Origin: DASWJZ01 sp963846475
GTDB taxonomy: Bacteria; Pseudomonadota; Alphaproteobacteria; Rhizobiales; Afifellaceae
Length of the DNA: 64,000 bases
Direction of reading: 5' to 3'
NCBI GenBank assembly: GCA_963846475.1
Contig: CAWJVZ010000004.1
Coordinates: 558,001-622,000 of the forward strand
The position numbers and the translations under genes are program-made. Within the stretch, counting starts at the first letter, position 1; each line of letters begins with the position of its first letter. Below, in pieces: positions 9,559 to 19,305 of this stretch. The notes below the pieces were generated by a model. The model ran no database searches and was not told the DNA's origin. It was given only the letters and a program-made list of their open reading frames with translations.

Positions 9559-9706
9559 CCCCTTCTCCCGTGGGGAGAAGGTGGCTGCGAAGCAGCCGGA
9601 TGAGGGCGTTCGGCGATGGTAGTTTGGCACTACATATCGGAGACGCCTGTACGCCCTCACCCGTCGCCTTCGGCGACACCCTCTCCCCACGGGAGAGGGT
9701 TTTTTG
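9559..9706. repeat. CTCTCCCC-type palindromic repeat, copy 2
   Basis: Begins CCCCTTCTCCCGTGGGGAGAAGG and ends CCCTCTCCCCACGGGAGAGGG followed by six T, so each end is itself a hairpin and the two halves are inverted. The right-hand hairpin plus T run (about 9679-9705) has the form of an intrinsic terminator on the + strand. Related copies are at 4158-4240 and 36998-37133. Confidence 0.65.
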
Positions 9707-10015
9707 CGCGCGCTTCATCGTCCCGCGGCCGTGAGGCCCGGGGCTATGCGGAGCTCTGGTCCTCCTCGTCCTGAGATGGAGGCGGGGCGCTTCAGGAGGC
9801 CGCGCGAATATCCGGGAATTCTGCCCGCTGCCCTTACAAGCGCTGGGATGCGTGCAACATGGCGTGGGATAAATATAATGGATCCACGGACTTGGCGAGA
9901 ACAAGACAGAGTTCTCGCTGGGTGGTGCATAATGCCTCCGCGCAGCTTCCCAGTTCCGGGCGTCTCAGAGCTGCGCGGCATATCGGGGTGTGGCCGTTCG
10001 CAGCCCCGTAAATGG

Positions 10016-10057
10016 AAACCGCCCCAAGCTGGACTGGCGAGTCGCTTGAGGCGGTTT
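10016..10057 (-). terminator. Terminator-like hairpin after the glycosidase gene
   Basis: AAACCGCCCCAAGC and GCTTGAGGCGGTTT pair over 14 positions with one mismatch and a 14-base loop. Read on the - strand it lies about 95 bases past the glycosidase stop and is followed by a short T-containing stretch. Confidence 0.5.
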
Positions 10058-10152
10058 ATAACCCTGCCGCGGGGGTAAGAGGGGGAGCGGCAGGACCTTA
10101 CGAACGGAACGGCCCAGGTTCGCGATGGTTCCGCCCCCCAGCCGGCTTGGCG

Positions 10153-11394
10153 CTAGCCCTGCGCCACGAGAACCGGCCGAGCGGCTTCCCGGCGCTGCCG
10201 CTCCATCACCTCGATCTGCCGCTTCAGCTCCGCCGCAAGCGGCTCGTTGACCACGCGGCCGCGCGCACCGGCCTGCAGCTTCAGGAGCCCGACAGGACAG
10301 ATGCGGTCGTTGTCCCAGCCCGGATAATCCAATATCGGATAGAGGCAGATGCCGCTTACCCTTACGCCGTCGGCAATGGCCGCCTGCACCTCACCGGCCA
10401 CGTAGTGAAGCCACGATGGGCCGGCGCTGCCTTCCGCACCGGTTTCCGCCACGACGAGCGGGCGCCCGTAACGTCCGAACGCCTCGGCCAGAATGTCGCG
10501 AAACGGCCGGTAATCGTGGCGGCCCAAGGGAATCGGTCCCGAATTATGGACCCACTGGTTGTTGGGATAAAAATTGACGCCGAGGATGTCGAGGTAATCG
10601 GCGCGGCCGCCGAGTTCCGGCTCGAGGCGCCCGGCGATCATGTCGAAGGCTTCCCATTGGCCGGTCAGGTGCCTGGCCACCCTTTTGGGATCGGTCACCC
10701 GACCGGGCCTCGGCGCGATATGGATGACCGGCTCCGCGTGCATGAAGCGCGCCCGCGGATCGGCGGAGCGGATCGCCTCCATCGCAGCGATCAAGGCCCG
10801 GACCAGCTGCCGCTTCAGCTCGCCGCCGCGCTTCTTGGCAAACGGATTGAGGTAGCCGACGTCGCCGCCGGCCCACGCCCAGAACGAGATCTCGTTCACC
10901 GGGCAATAGATCGGCACCGCGCCGGTCTCGTCGCGGATCAGCCGGGCGGCGGCGCCGGCGAAGCGGGCAAAGCGGTCGACGAATTCGGGCGACCAGACGT
11001 CGATGTCGTCGGGCCAGCCGAAATGGCATAGATCCCAGATGACCTGGACGCGCGCGTCCTGCGCCGCCTTCAGCATCGGCATAAAGCTCGACCAGTCGTA
11101 GCGGCCCGGCGCAGGCTCGATCAGGTGCCAGCGCAGGCCGTCGCGCACGGTCTGAATTCCACAGCGGCGAAGCTGCTCGTAATCGGAGCGCGCCAGCTCC
11201 TGATGGCCCGTCTTGGCGATCAGATCCAGACGGCGGCCGCCTGAGAGCCTATGCGTCGAGCACTCGAACCCGCCCAAATAGAAACTGTCGAACAGATCCG
11301 CGGGTCTTCCCGGCGGTGGCGATGCCAGCACGATCAGGCCTAGAAGCAGTTTCGTTTGCCGGCATCTAACCAGTGATTTTCGACTCCGTTCCAC
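10153..11394 (-). CDS. Clan GH-A glycosidase (GH1-like beta-glycosidase)
   Basis: 413 residues with a TIM-barrel glycosidase pattern. The predicted acid/base is in YCPVNEISF (Asn167-Glu168) and the nucleophile in VVAETGAEG (about Glu317), with the expected spacing of about 150 residues. WHLIEPAPGRYDW and ILGVNFYPNNQW are typical of GH1/GH5-related beta-glycosidases. The N-terminus has a hydrophobic stretch (LLLGLIVLAS) that could be a signal or anchor, so a periplasmic location is possible. No sugar transporter is directly next to it. Substrate not predictable. Confidence 0.72.
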   Translation of the reverse strand: MERSRKSLVRCRQTKLLLGLIVLASPPPGRPADLFDSFYLGGFECSTHRLSGGRRLDLIAKTGHQELARSDYEQLRRCGIQTVRDGLRWHLIEPAPGRYDWSSFMPMLKAAQDARVQVIWDLCHFGWPDDIDVWSPEFVDRFARFAGAAARLIRDETGAVPIYCPVNEISFWAWAGGDVGYLNPFAKKRGGELKRQLVRALIAAMEAIRSADPRARFMHAEPVIHIAPRPGRVTDPKRVARHLTGQWEAFDMIAGRLEPELGGRADYLDILGVNFYPNNQWVHNSGPIPLGRHDYRPFRDILAEAFGRYGRPLVVAETGAEGSAGPSWLHYVAGEVQAAIADGVRVSGICLYPILDYPGWDNDRICPVGLLKLQAGARGRVVNEPLAAELKRQIEVMERQRREAARPVLVAQG

Positions 11395-11499
11395 CCGTGG
11401 CGATTTTTACACAGGATTCATCGCAAACGTCGGGCGCACGCTGAGGCGAAGCCGCAATCTCCGCGGCCACGGAATGGCCGACGGCGCGGGCCGCGCGCC

Positions 11500-12564
<1,065 letters not shown>

Positions 12565-12744
12565 CCAACTCCCTCCCCCATTCGCGCAGGGCGGCGGGGG
12601 TTCCTCATCCGCTCGATGCGCGATTGCACAGCGCCGCCCGGCGAGCGTGCTCGTTGTTTGACGAAGCTAGTCATAGAGGCACGTTTCGTTCAAGCAGGAT
12701 CGTGCCGGCCCGGAACCGCCGCCGGCGAGTTTTGGGCTTGGAAA

Positions 12745-13236
12745 ATGGCCGCACGCCGAAGCGCCGGTATCCTCCTTTACCAGATGCGCGAGGCAAGGCT
12801 CTTCGTCCTCCTCGTGCATCCCGGCGGCCCCTTTTGGGCGCGCAAGGATTCTGGCGCCTGGTCCATCCCCAAGGGCGAATTCTTGGAAGGCGACGATCCG
12901 CGGGCGGCGGCGCTCCGCGAGTTCGAGGAAGAGCTCGGCACCCGGCCCGCCGGCGCGCTGACGCCGCTCGGCGAGGTCGTGCAGAAGGGCGGCAAGCGCG
13001 TCACAGGCTTTGCGGTGGAAGGCGATCTCGACGTGGCGGCGATTGTCAGCAACACCTTTGAAATCGAGTGGCCGCCGCGGAGCGGCCGGCGGGCGGCGTT
13101 TCCCGAAGTGGATCGCGCCGAATGGTTCACGCTCGAGGCGGCACGCGAAAAAATACTCGAAGGCCAGCGGCCCTTCCTGGACCGGCTGGCGACGCTCATC
13201 GGCGATCGGCCGGCGGCCGGCCGCCGAGAAACGTGA
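12745..13236 (+). CDS. Nudix hydrolase
   Basis: 163 residues. The Nudix box is at about residues 44-65 (GEFLEGDDPRAAALREFEEELG). It follows the Gx5Ex7REUxEExGU pattern except that the first glutamate is aspartate; the metal-binding REFEEELG half is intact. Members of this subgroup (SAGILLYQ N-terminus, WSIPKGE) hydrolyse nucleoside diphosphate derivatives such as dinucleoside polyphosphates. The ATG at 12745 puts the family N-terminus MAARRSAGILLY in place. Its 3' end overlaps psuK by about 40 bases in convergent orientation. Confidence 0.85.
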   Translation: MAARRSAGILLYQMREARLFVLLVHPGGPFWARKDSGAWSIPKGEFLEGDDPRAAALREFEEELGTRPAGALTPLGEVVQKGGKRVTGFAVEGDLDVAAIVSNTFEIEWPPRSGRRAAFPEVDRAEWFTLEAAREKILEGQRPFLDRLATLIGDRPAAGRRET

Positions 13237-14128
13237 CGGCGCGCGCGCCGGCCTGGACGGCGGCGGCGAGCGCCGGCTCGACGGCGCCGTCAGAAAGCCA
13301 CGCGGCCAGGAAAGCGCCGCAGAAGGCATCGCCGGCGCCGGTCGTGTCGATCGCCGCGACCGCGGGCGCCGGCGCCGACCAGCGCGGCCCGTCCGCCGCG
13401 CCGGCCACGGCGCCCGCGCCGCCGCGCTTGATGAGGACCAGATCGTAGATTTGGGTGAGCGCGTCGAGCTGCGCGTCCGGGTCGAGGGTACCGGCGAGCA
13501 GCGCGGCCTCCGCCGCGTTGGGAAAGCAGACCCGCGCGCCACTGGTCCAATCGATAAAGCTCTGGGCTCCCGCCTCTTCGATGAAGGACGTGGAGGACGG
13601 GTCGACGCTGTATGGGATTCTTCGGCGCGCCGCTTCGGCGAGGACATCGAGGACGGCCGCCCGGGGCCCGGGGCCGAACAGCGCGTAGCCCGAGACATGC
13701 ACGAATTGGACGCCGTCGAGCAGCCGATCGGGCAGGTCGGCCCGGCAGAGGTTGTGGTTGGCGCCGCGGTCGGTCAGGAACGAGCGCTCGCCATCGGGCG
13801 AGACGAGCGTGACGATCGTGCCCGTCGGCAGCGCCGGATCGGCGGCCAGCGCCGGCTCGACGCCGTGCGCCGCCAGCATCGCGGATTGCTGCGCCAGGTC
13901 GGTCGCGCCGACGCGCCCGGCGAAAACCGGCCGCGCGCCATGGTCGGCGAGCCATGCCGCCTGGTTGGCGCCGGAGCCGCCCGGCAGCATGCGGATTGCA
14001 GCGCGCCGGTCGGCGCCGGGCATGATCGGGCCCTCGGGCCTGACCACGATGTCGTTGATGACATCGCCGATCACCAGAATTTTGGGGTTTTCGGCGGGTT
14101 CCTCGCCCAAAAGTCCGGCGGGTGTCAC
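13196..14128 (-). CDS. psuK: PfkB-family kinase, likely pseudouridine kinase
   Basis: 310 residues of ribokinase fold. GGSGANQAAWLA at the sugar site and the ATP/anion-hole motif DTTGAGDAFCGAFLAAWLS with its catalytic Asp are present. It starts with GTG overlapping the TGA of the pseudouridine-5'-phosphate glycosidase gene. Because of that coupling it probably phosphorylates pseudouridine to the 5'-phosphate that PsuG then splits. The PfkB family alone would leave the substrate open. Confidence 0.78.
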   Translation of the reverse strand: MTPAGLLGEEPAENPKILVIGDVINDIVVRPEGPIMPGADRRAAIRMLPGGSGANQAAWLADHGARPVFAGRVGATDLAQQSAMLAAHGVEPALAADPALPTGTIVTLVSPDGERSFLTDRGANHNLCRADLPDRLLDGVQFVHVSGYALFGPGPRAAVLDVLAEAARRRIPYSVDPSSTSFIEEAGAQSFIDWTSGARVCFPNAAEAALLAGTLDPDAQLDALTQIYDLVLIKRGGAGAVAGAADGPRWSAPAPAVAAIDTTGAGDAFCGAFLAAWLSDGAVEPALAAAVQAGARAVTFLGGRPPADRR

Positions 14129-15060
14129 GGGGGGCCGAGGCGGGCGAGCTCGACGGCGATCTGCGCGGCCAGCGCGGCGTTGTTCTTGATCAGCGCGATA
14201 TTGGCCCTGAGGCTCTGTCCGCCGCTCAGCTCGTTGATGCGCGCCAGCAGGAAGGGCGTGAGCTCCTTGCCCGACACGCCGGCGCGCTCGGCATCGCGGC
14301 AGGCTTGCTCGATCTGAGCCTCGACGGCGGCCGCGGGCAAGGCTTCGGCTTCCGGGACCGGATTGGCGATCAGCATGCCGGTTTCTAGGCCGAGGCGCCG
14401 CTGCGTCGCGATCACTTCGGCGAGCTCACCCGGAGAATCGAAGCGGTGGTCGACCCCATAGCCGCTCGTCCGGGCAAAGAAGGCGGGGAAATCGTCGGTG
14501 CGATAGCCGAGCACCGGCACCCCATAGGTCTCCAGCACTTCGAGCGTCTTGGCGATGTCGAGGATCGATTTGGCGCCGGCGCAGACCACCGCCACCGGCG
14601 TGCGCGACAGCTCGACGAGATCGGCGGAGACGTCCCACGTCTCGCTGGCGCCGCGGTGGACGCCGCCGATGCCGCCGGTGGCGAAGATCGGGATTCTTGC
14701 GCGCGCCGCGGCGATCATCGTCGCCGCCACCGTCGTGCCGGCCGCGGCCTTCCTGGCCAGCAGCGCCGCGAGATCGCGCCGCGATGCCTTGGCGACCCCA
14801 TCCGCCGCGGCGAGCCGCTCCAGCTCCGCCGCGTCGAGCCCGATGCGGATGCGGCCGTCGATCAGGGCAATGGTGGCGGCCACGGCGCCCTCCGCCCTGA
14901 CGATGTCCTCGACCGCCCGCGCCGTCTCGAGATTCTGCGGATAGGGCATGCCGTGGGTGACGATCGTCGATTCCAGCGCAACGACGGCTCGGCCCGCCGC
15001 TATTGCGTCTCGCACCTCAGGAGCGACGGCGAAGAGATCGTCATGAACCTTTTGTTGCAT
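14125..15060 (-). CDS. psuG: Pseudouridine-5'-phosphate glycosidase
   Basis: Cleaves the C-C bond of pseudouridine 5'-phosphate to uracil and ribose 5-phosphate. Characteristic PsuG sequence is seen throughout: VALESTIVTHGMPYPQN, TTVAATM, IFATGGIGGVHRG, VCAGAKSILDI, TLEVLETYGVPVLGY and LIANPVP. About 311 residues from the ATG at 15060, preceded by GAGGATCGGG; an ATG eleven codons upstream is a possible alternative. Forms a two-gene unit with psuK, overlapping by four bases. Together they recycle pseudouridine from RNA turnover. Confidence 0.92.
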   Translation of the reverse strand: MQQKVHDDLFAVAPEVRDAIAAGRAVVALESTIVTHGMPYPQNLETARAVEDIVRAEGAVAATIALIDGRIRIGLDAAELERLAAADGVAKASRRDLAALLARKAAAGTTVAATMIAAARARIPIFATGGIGGVHRGASETWDVSADLVELSRTPVAVVCAGAKSILDIAKTLEVLETYGVPVLGYRTDDFPAFFARTSGYGVDHRFDSPGELAEVIATQRRLGLETGMLIANPVPEAEALPAAAVEAQIEQACRDAERAGVSGKELTPFLLARINELSGGQSLRANIALIKNNAALAAQIAVELARLGPP

Positions 15061-15138
15061 TGCCGATCCCGATCCTCGGGCTTCTCCTGCCATGCCACCA
15101 TAGCCGATCCGGCCGGGGCCGAGAGTTCTGGCTGCAGA

Positions 15139-15588
15139 TCAGTCCGCAGCTTCCGGGTCGATGGGAACCGAGCCGGGGAGCTGCGGCGTGCAGCCCTGGG
15201 GCGGCTCGTATTTGACGTCGATTATCCGGCTCGTGCCGGGGAGCTGATAGTGATTGGTCAGATCTGCCCACCAGCCGCACGGAAGCCGCACGACCAAGGT
15301 CTGATTGTCTGCCCAACGGTAGACAAGCTCGCGATCATCTTCTCCCTCTCTTAATACGATAGAGCCATCTCGCGGGTCTGACCCCGTCGGTGAGAGCGTG
15401 ATGCCGTACGCGACCCCGGCCATTGGCCCGTGTGCCTCGATCACGTAGGCGGCGGTGATCTGTCCGTCGGGTGATTTGGATGTGCTCATGACGTCGGTGA
15501 ATGGCTGATCGGAAGCAGCGCTAAGGAACACCGCCAGGACCGACCCTGCCAAAAAGATGAGGAGAATTGCTTCGAGCGCCCAATCCAT
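15139..15588 (-). CDS. Membrane-anchored hypothetical protein
   Basis: About 149 residues from the ATG at 15588, which follows CCAGGA. One N-terminal hydrophobic helix (ALEAILLIFLAGSVLAVFL) anchors a soluble domain of beta character rich in Asp, Gly and Trp, with two cysteines (LPCGWW and QGCTP). Probably outside the cytoplasm. No family recognised. It sits between psuG and the guanine deaminase gene. Confidence 0.55.
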   Translation of the reverse strand: MDWALEAILLIFLAGSVLAVFLSAASDQPFTDVMSTSKSPDGQITAAYVIEAHGPMAGVAYGITLSPTGSDPRDGSIVLREGEDDRELVYRWADNQTLVVRLPCGWWADLTNHYQLPGTSRIIDVKYEPPQGCTPQLPGSVPIDPEAAD

Positions 15589-15717
15589 TCTGTCCTGGCC
15601 TCCGCCGCCCAATGCCCTTCCGGCGCGCGGCTGATTGCGCGGCAGAGGGTAATCCGGATCGTCCTGCCTTGACAGGTCGTCGCAGCTTGGCCGCTACAGG
15701 TTTAGAGGAACGGCGGC

Positions 15718-17094
15718 ATGTCCGACCCATTCACTATCTGCGGGACGGGATTTCACGCGCCGCGGCTCGGCGCGATCGAGGTGCTGGAAGACGCGCTGAT
15801 CGCGGTCGGCGAGGACGGCACGATCGGCTCGGTCGCGCTGCCCGGTGAGCCGAACTACGCCGCGCAGAAGAGTGAAGCCGAAGCGGCTGGACGCCTCGTC
15901 AGGCTCGCGGCCGGGCAGTATCTCATCCCCGGCCTCGTCGACCTGCACATCCACGCGCCGCAATTCCCGCAGCTGGGCAAGGCGCTGGACCTGCCGCTCG
16001 CCGACTGGCTGCAGAAGCGCACCTTTCCGCTGGAGGCGCGCTATGCGGATGTCGCCTTCGCCCGCAGAATCTATGCCGCGCTCGTCGAGACGCTTTTGGC
16101 CAACGGCACCACGACGGCGCTCTATTTCGCGACGATCCACGACGCAGCGAGCGCGGCCCTGGCAGAGATCTGCCTGGAGAGCGGCCAGCGCGCGCTGATC
16201 GGCCGGGTGGCGATGGACCATCCCGAGCAATGCCCGGATTTCTATCGCGACCCGAGCGCCGAAGCGGCGCTCGACGGAACGCGGGCCTTCATCCAGAAAA
16301 TCCGCGACATGCGCGGCAATGCGGGCGGCCGTGTCTGCCCCGTGGTGACGCCCCGCTTCATCCCCGCCTGCACCGACCGGCTGCTCGACGGCCTCGGGCG
16401 ACTGGCAGAGGAGTGCGGCTGCGCCGTCCAGACGCACTGCTCGGAGAGCGACTGGGAGCATTCTCACGTGCTCGCCCGCTTCGGCAAGTCGGACGCGGAG
16501 GCGTTGGCGGATTTCGGGCTCATGACCCGCCGGACGATTTTGGCCCATGCCAACTTCATCGCCGGCCGCGATTTTGAGCTGATCGGCGCGGCAGGCGCGG
16601 GGATCGCCCATTGTCCGCTGTCGAATTTCTATTTTGCCAACAGCGTGTTCCCGCTTCGCGCCGCGCTGCAGCAGGGCATCCGCGTCGGCCTCGGCACCGA
16701 TATTTCCGCCGGCCACAGCCCCTCCATACTCGACGTCTGCCGCAGCGCAGTCGCCGCGTCGCGCGCGCTGGAGGACGGCGTCGACCCGGCGCTCCCGCCG
16801 GATCGCCGCGGCCGGCCGCGCTCGCGGATTGGCTACCGCGAAGCTTTTTGGCTGGCGACCGCCGGAGGCGGCGAGGCGCTCGACCTGCCGATCGGAAAAT
16901 TCGCGCCGGGGTTCGCGTTCGACGCCATCCTCGTCGACGTCAACGCGCCGGGATCGAATCTGCGTGTCTGGGACGATTTGGACGACCTCGAGGATGTGCT
17001 GCAGAAGATCCTCACCAGTGCATCGCGGGCCAACATTGTGCGCACCTGGGTCCAGGGGCGAGTGGTGCATGAGCTGGCGACCCGGGCGGCGTAG
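15718..17094 (+). CDS. guaD: Guanine deaminase
   Basis: Deaminates guanine to xanthine, zinc dependent, cytosolic. 458 residues of the amidohydrolase superfamily with PGLVDLHIHAPQF (metal histidines 77 and 79), VQTHCSESDWEH, ILAHANFI and GLGTDISAGHSPS, all diagnostic for GuaD. KALDLPLADWLQKRTFPLE is the guanine-deaminase-specific region after the first histidines. Starts at ATG 15718. It points away from the psuG-psuK genes; both concern nucleobase recycling. Confidence 0.93.
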   Translation: MSDPFTICGTGFHAPRLGAIEVLEDALIAVGEDGTIGSVALPGEPNYAAQKSEAEAAGRLVRLAAGQYLIPGLVDLHIHAPQFPQLGKALDLPLADWLQKRTFPLEARYADVAFARRIYAALVETLLANGTTTALYFATIHDAASAALAEICLESGQRALIGRVAMDHPEQCPDFYRDPSAEAALDGTRAFIQKIRDMRGNAGGRVCPVVTPRFIPACTDRLLDGLGRLAEECGCAVQTHCSESDWEHSHVLARFGKSDAEALADFGLMTRRTILAHANFIAGRDFELIGAAGAGIAHCPLSNFYFANSVFPLRAALQQGIRVGLGTDISAGHSPSILDVCRSAVAASRALEDGVDPALPPDRRGRPRSRIGYREAFWLATAGGGEALDLPIGKFAPGFAFDAILVDVNAPGSNLRVWDDLDDLEDVLQKILTSASRANIVRTWVQGRVVHELATRAA

Positions 17095-17174
17095 CCCGCA
17101 TGGAGCGGAGCGCAATGCCGGGCAAACGCCTGCCGAGCCATCCCCGGATTACGCTGCCGCTCCATCCGGGCTAC
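17091..17174. repeat. GTAGCCCG-type palindromic repeat
   Basis: GTAGCCCGCATGGAGCG at the left pairs with CGCTCCATCCGGGCTAC at the right. The two halves are imperfect inverted copies around a short centre. It starts at the stop codon of guaD, where it could form a stabilising or terminating hairpin. Confidence 0.65.
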
Positions 17175-17204
17175 GGATGCCCGCATGAGTTGGCGGCACG
17201 CCGG

Positions 17205-18380
17205 CTAAAGCAGCCCGCGCCCGGCGAGATTGCGCATCAACGCGCCCGCGCCGAAGGTCCACGGCTCCGCATCCGTCGTGTGAACCATCACATTGGCGAG
17301 GCGGCCGAGCAGCGGCGATTCTACGGTGACGACGTCGCCGCTGTGATGGGTAAAGCCCTGGCCGGGGGCGTCGCGGTCCTGCGTCGGGGCGAACATCGTG
17401 CCGAGATAGAGCACGAAACCGTCGGGATATTGGTGGTTCCGGCCGATCGTCTGGCGGACCAGGTCCTCAGGGTCGCGGCTGATGCGGCTCATGGCGCTCC
17501 CTCCGTCGAGCCGAAAACCGTCCGTGCCCTCCACCACCAGCCGCACCTCTGCCCGCCGCACCTCCTCCATGCCGAAATTCTGGTCGAACAACCTGACGAA
17601 CGGCCCGACCGCGGCGCTGGCATTGTTGTCCTTGGCCTTGCCGAGGAGGAGCGCCGAACGGCCCTCGACATCGCGCAGATTCACGTCGTTGCCGAGCGTC
17701 GCCCCGACGATCTTTCCGGCGCTGGAGACGACGAGCACGATTTCGGGCTCGGGGTTGTTCCAGGAGGAGACCGGATTGAGGCCCGCCTCGGCGAGGTGGC
17801 CGACCGCCGACATCGGCTGCGCCTTGGTAAAGATCTCCGCGTCCGGGCCGATGCCGACCTCCAGATATTGCGACCACATGCCCCGCTCGATCAGCAGGTC
17901 TTTGAGCGCCCTCGCCTGCTCCGAGCCGGGTTTTAGGCGGCGGAGGTCCTCGCCGATCGTCGCCTGGATCTCTGAGCGGATTTCCGTGGCGCGCTCCGGC
18001 GCACCGCGCGCCTGCTCCTCGATGACGCGCTCCAGCATGGAGACGACGAAGGTGACGCCGGCTGCCTTGACGGCCTGCAGGTCGATCGGCGCCAGGAGCC
18101 TCGGCTTTGCGGGGTCGCGCTCTTGGCGCGGCGTGTTGGCGAGGATGTCTGAGAGCGCGCCGAGGCTTTGGCCCTTTGCGGATCGCGCCAAGCCCGCCGG
18201 ATCGTCCACTTCGCAGAGGTCGCGCATGGTCGGCGCCGCCTCTGTGATGTCGAAAACCTCGCCGGCGCGGAGCACGATAATCGATGGCCCCTCAACCGCC
18301 GGGTTCCACACCCGTCCGACCAGAACGGCCCGATCCGCATCTTCCGGCAGCGGATCCATTGCCCGGTCCGTAAAACCCAT
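17205..18380 (-). CDS. Fumarylacetoacetate hydrolase family protein
   Basis: About 391 residues from the ATG at 18380, preceded by a GGGGATTGAGG ribosome site. The FAH-fold C-terminal domain shows the metal ligands in NNPEPEIVL, then LGNDVNLRDVEGRSALLLGKAKDNNAS, GSAMSRIS and LYLGTMFAPTQDR. These resemble the long FAH proteins found in sugar and aromatic acid catabolism. The exact reaction (C-C bond hydrolysis, or lactone/acylpyruvate handling) is not evident. Transcribed alone; a 261-base repeat separates it from the divergent metallophosphoesterase gene. Confidence 0.78.
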   Translation of the reverse strand: MGFTDRAMDPLPEDADRAVLVGRVWNPAVEGPSIIVLRAGEVFDITEAAPTMRDLCEVDDPAGLARSAKGQSLGALSDILANTPRQERDPAKPRLLAPIDLQAVKAAGVTFVVSMLERVIEEQARGAPERATEIRSEIQATIGEDLRRLKPGSEQARALKDLLIERGMWSQYLEVGIGPDAEIFTKAQPMSAVGHLAEAGLNPVSSWNNPEPEIVLVVSSAGKIVGATLGNDVNLRDVEGRSALLLGKAKDNNASAAVGPFVRLFDQNFGMEEVRRAEVRLVVEGTDGFRLDGGSAMSRISRDPEDLVRQTIGRNHQYPDGFVLYLGTMFAPTQDRDAPGQGFTHHSGDVVTVESPLLGRLANVMVHTTDAEPWTFGAGALMRNLAGRGLL

Positions 18381-18708
18381 CCTCAATCCCCCAACATCGG
18401 CGCCAGACGTTCGTTACCAGAGTTCACGAAAACCGCGCTAGTAACCGCCTTCGCAAGAACCTGGCTCGGCGCCTGGTTCCTCCTCCGTCGCGGAGCGACG
18501 GGGGAGGGGGACCATGCGCAGCATGGTGGAGGGGGCAAGTTCAAGCGCGGCGGCTGGCCTTCGCCCCCTCCACCGCCGCAGCCTGTCCTCGGGCCGGCCA
18601 GCGGCCGGACCCGGGCGGCGGTCCCCGTCCCCCGCTCCGCGGGTGAGGAACCGGTCGGGGCATTGCTGTGCCATTTAATTGCGATTCCCGGGTACTAGGT
18701 GGATCGGC
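18381..18708. other. Divergent intergenic region largely filled by a repeat
   Basis: Of 328 bases, 261 are the palindromic repeat at 18438-18698. The remaining 57 bases next to the FAH gene must hold its promoter, but no clear -35/-10 pair is visible. Confidence 0.45.
18438..18698. repeat. Dispersed MITE-like palindromic repeat, copy A
   Basis: Begins CTAGTAACCGCCTTCGCAAG and ends CCCGGGTACTAG, giving short imperfect terminal inverted repeats around CTAG. Inside are hairpins CTCCGTCGCGGAGCGACGGGGG and ACCATGCGCAGCATGGT and a mirrored arm with CCCCTCCACCGCC and CCCCGCTCCGCGGG. Copies B (43804-44023, inverted) and C (47655-47878) share the same order of blocks. It contains no plausible gene. 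It ends ten bases before the metallophosphoesterase start codon. Confidence 0.8.
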
Positions 18709-19227
18709 ATGGCGGTGTTCTTCACCAGCGATACGCATTTCGGCGACCGGCGCGCGCTCCGCTTCGACCGGCGCCCGTTCGCCGGTCTCGCCGAGCACGA
18801 TGAGGGGCTCGTGGAGCGCTGGAACGAAGTCGTCGGGCCGCAGGACGAGGTCTGGCATCTCGGCGATTTCGCCCTCGGCCCGCCGCCGGAGCGGATTTCT
18901 GCGCTGCTGGCCGGTCTGAACGGCCGAAAGCACCTGATCATCGGCAACAACGATGGCGCGGCGACGCTGCAGGCGGGCTGGGCGAGCGTGGCGCATTACG
19001 CCGAGATCGTCGACGACGGCCGGCCGCTTGTGCTCTGCCACTATCCCCTCCGCACCTGGAACGGCATCGGCAAGGGCGCAGTCAACCTGCACGGCCACAG
19101 CCATGGCCGGCTGAAGCCCATCGCCCGGCAATACGACGTCGGCGTCGACGTCTGGGATTTCCGGCCGGCGCCGCTCGCGGCAATCCTGGCGCGGCGGCGG
19201 CGGAAGCGCCCAATACCTCGCTCTTGA
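18709..19227 (+). CDS. Calcineurin-like metallophosphoesterase
   Basis: 172 residues from the ATG at 18709. All phosphoesterase blocks are present: TSDTHFGD, HLGDFALG, IIGNNDG (with Asn in place of the usual His after GN), LCHYPLRTW and LHGHSHG. This compact form resembles the YfcE/phage-type single-domain phosphoesterases. The substrate is unknown. A short palindromic repeat sits immediately upstream, so its ribosome site is weak. Confidence 0.82.
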   Translation: MAVFFTSDTHFGDRRALRFDRRPFAGLAEHDEGLVERWNEVVGPQDEVWHLGDFALGPPPERISALLAGLNGRKHLIIGNNDGAATLQAGWASVAHYAEIVDDGRPLVLCHYPLRTWNGIGKGAVNLHGHSHGRLKPIARQYDVGVDVWDFRPAPLAAILARRRRKRPIPRS

Positions 19228-19305
19228 GCTGCCCTGTGAAACGCTTCTCCTACGGCGCGAAAGGCTTCTGAAACAGAATGTCTTTATCGAAGCCGCCGGC
19301 CAGCC

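Larger units (their letters stand above)
9492..10152. other. Long intergenic region with repeat and terminator-like hairpin
   Basis: About 660 bases without a convincing gene. It contains a CTCTCCCC-type repeat (9559-9706) and a strong hairpin (10016-10057), both listed separately. Between them I see no recognisable signal. Confidence 0.45.

Noticed and set aside
15694..17115. 473-codon open frame opposite guanine deaminase
   Set aside because: Exact antisense of guaD; no recognisable domain.
18438..18698. CRISPR array or phage attachment site in the 18.4 kb repeat
   Set aside because: The hairpins are not direct repeats with unique spacers, and there are no cas genes, integrase or tRNA nearby.
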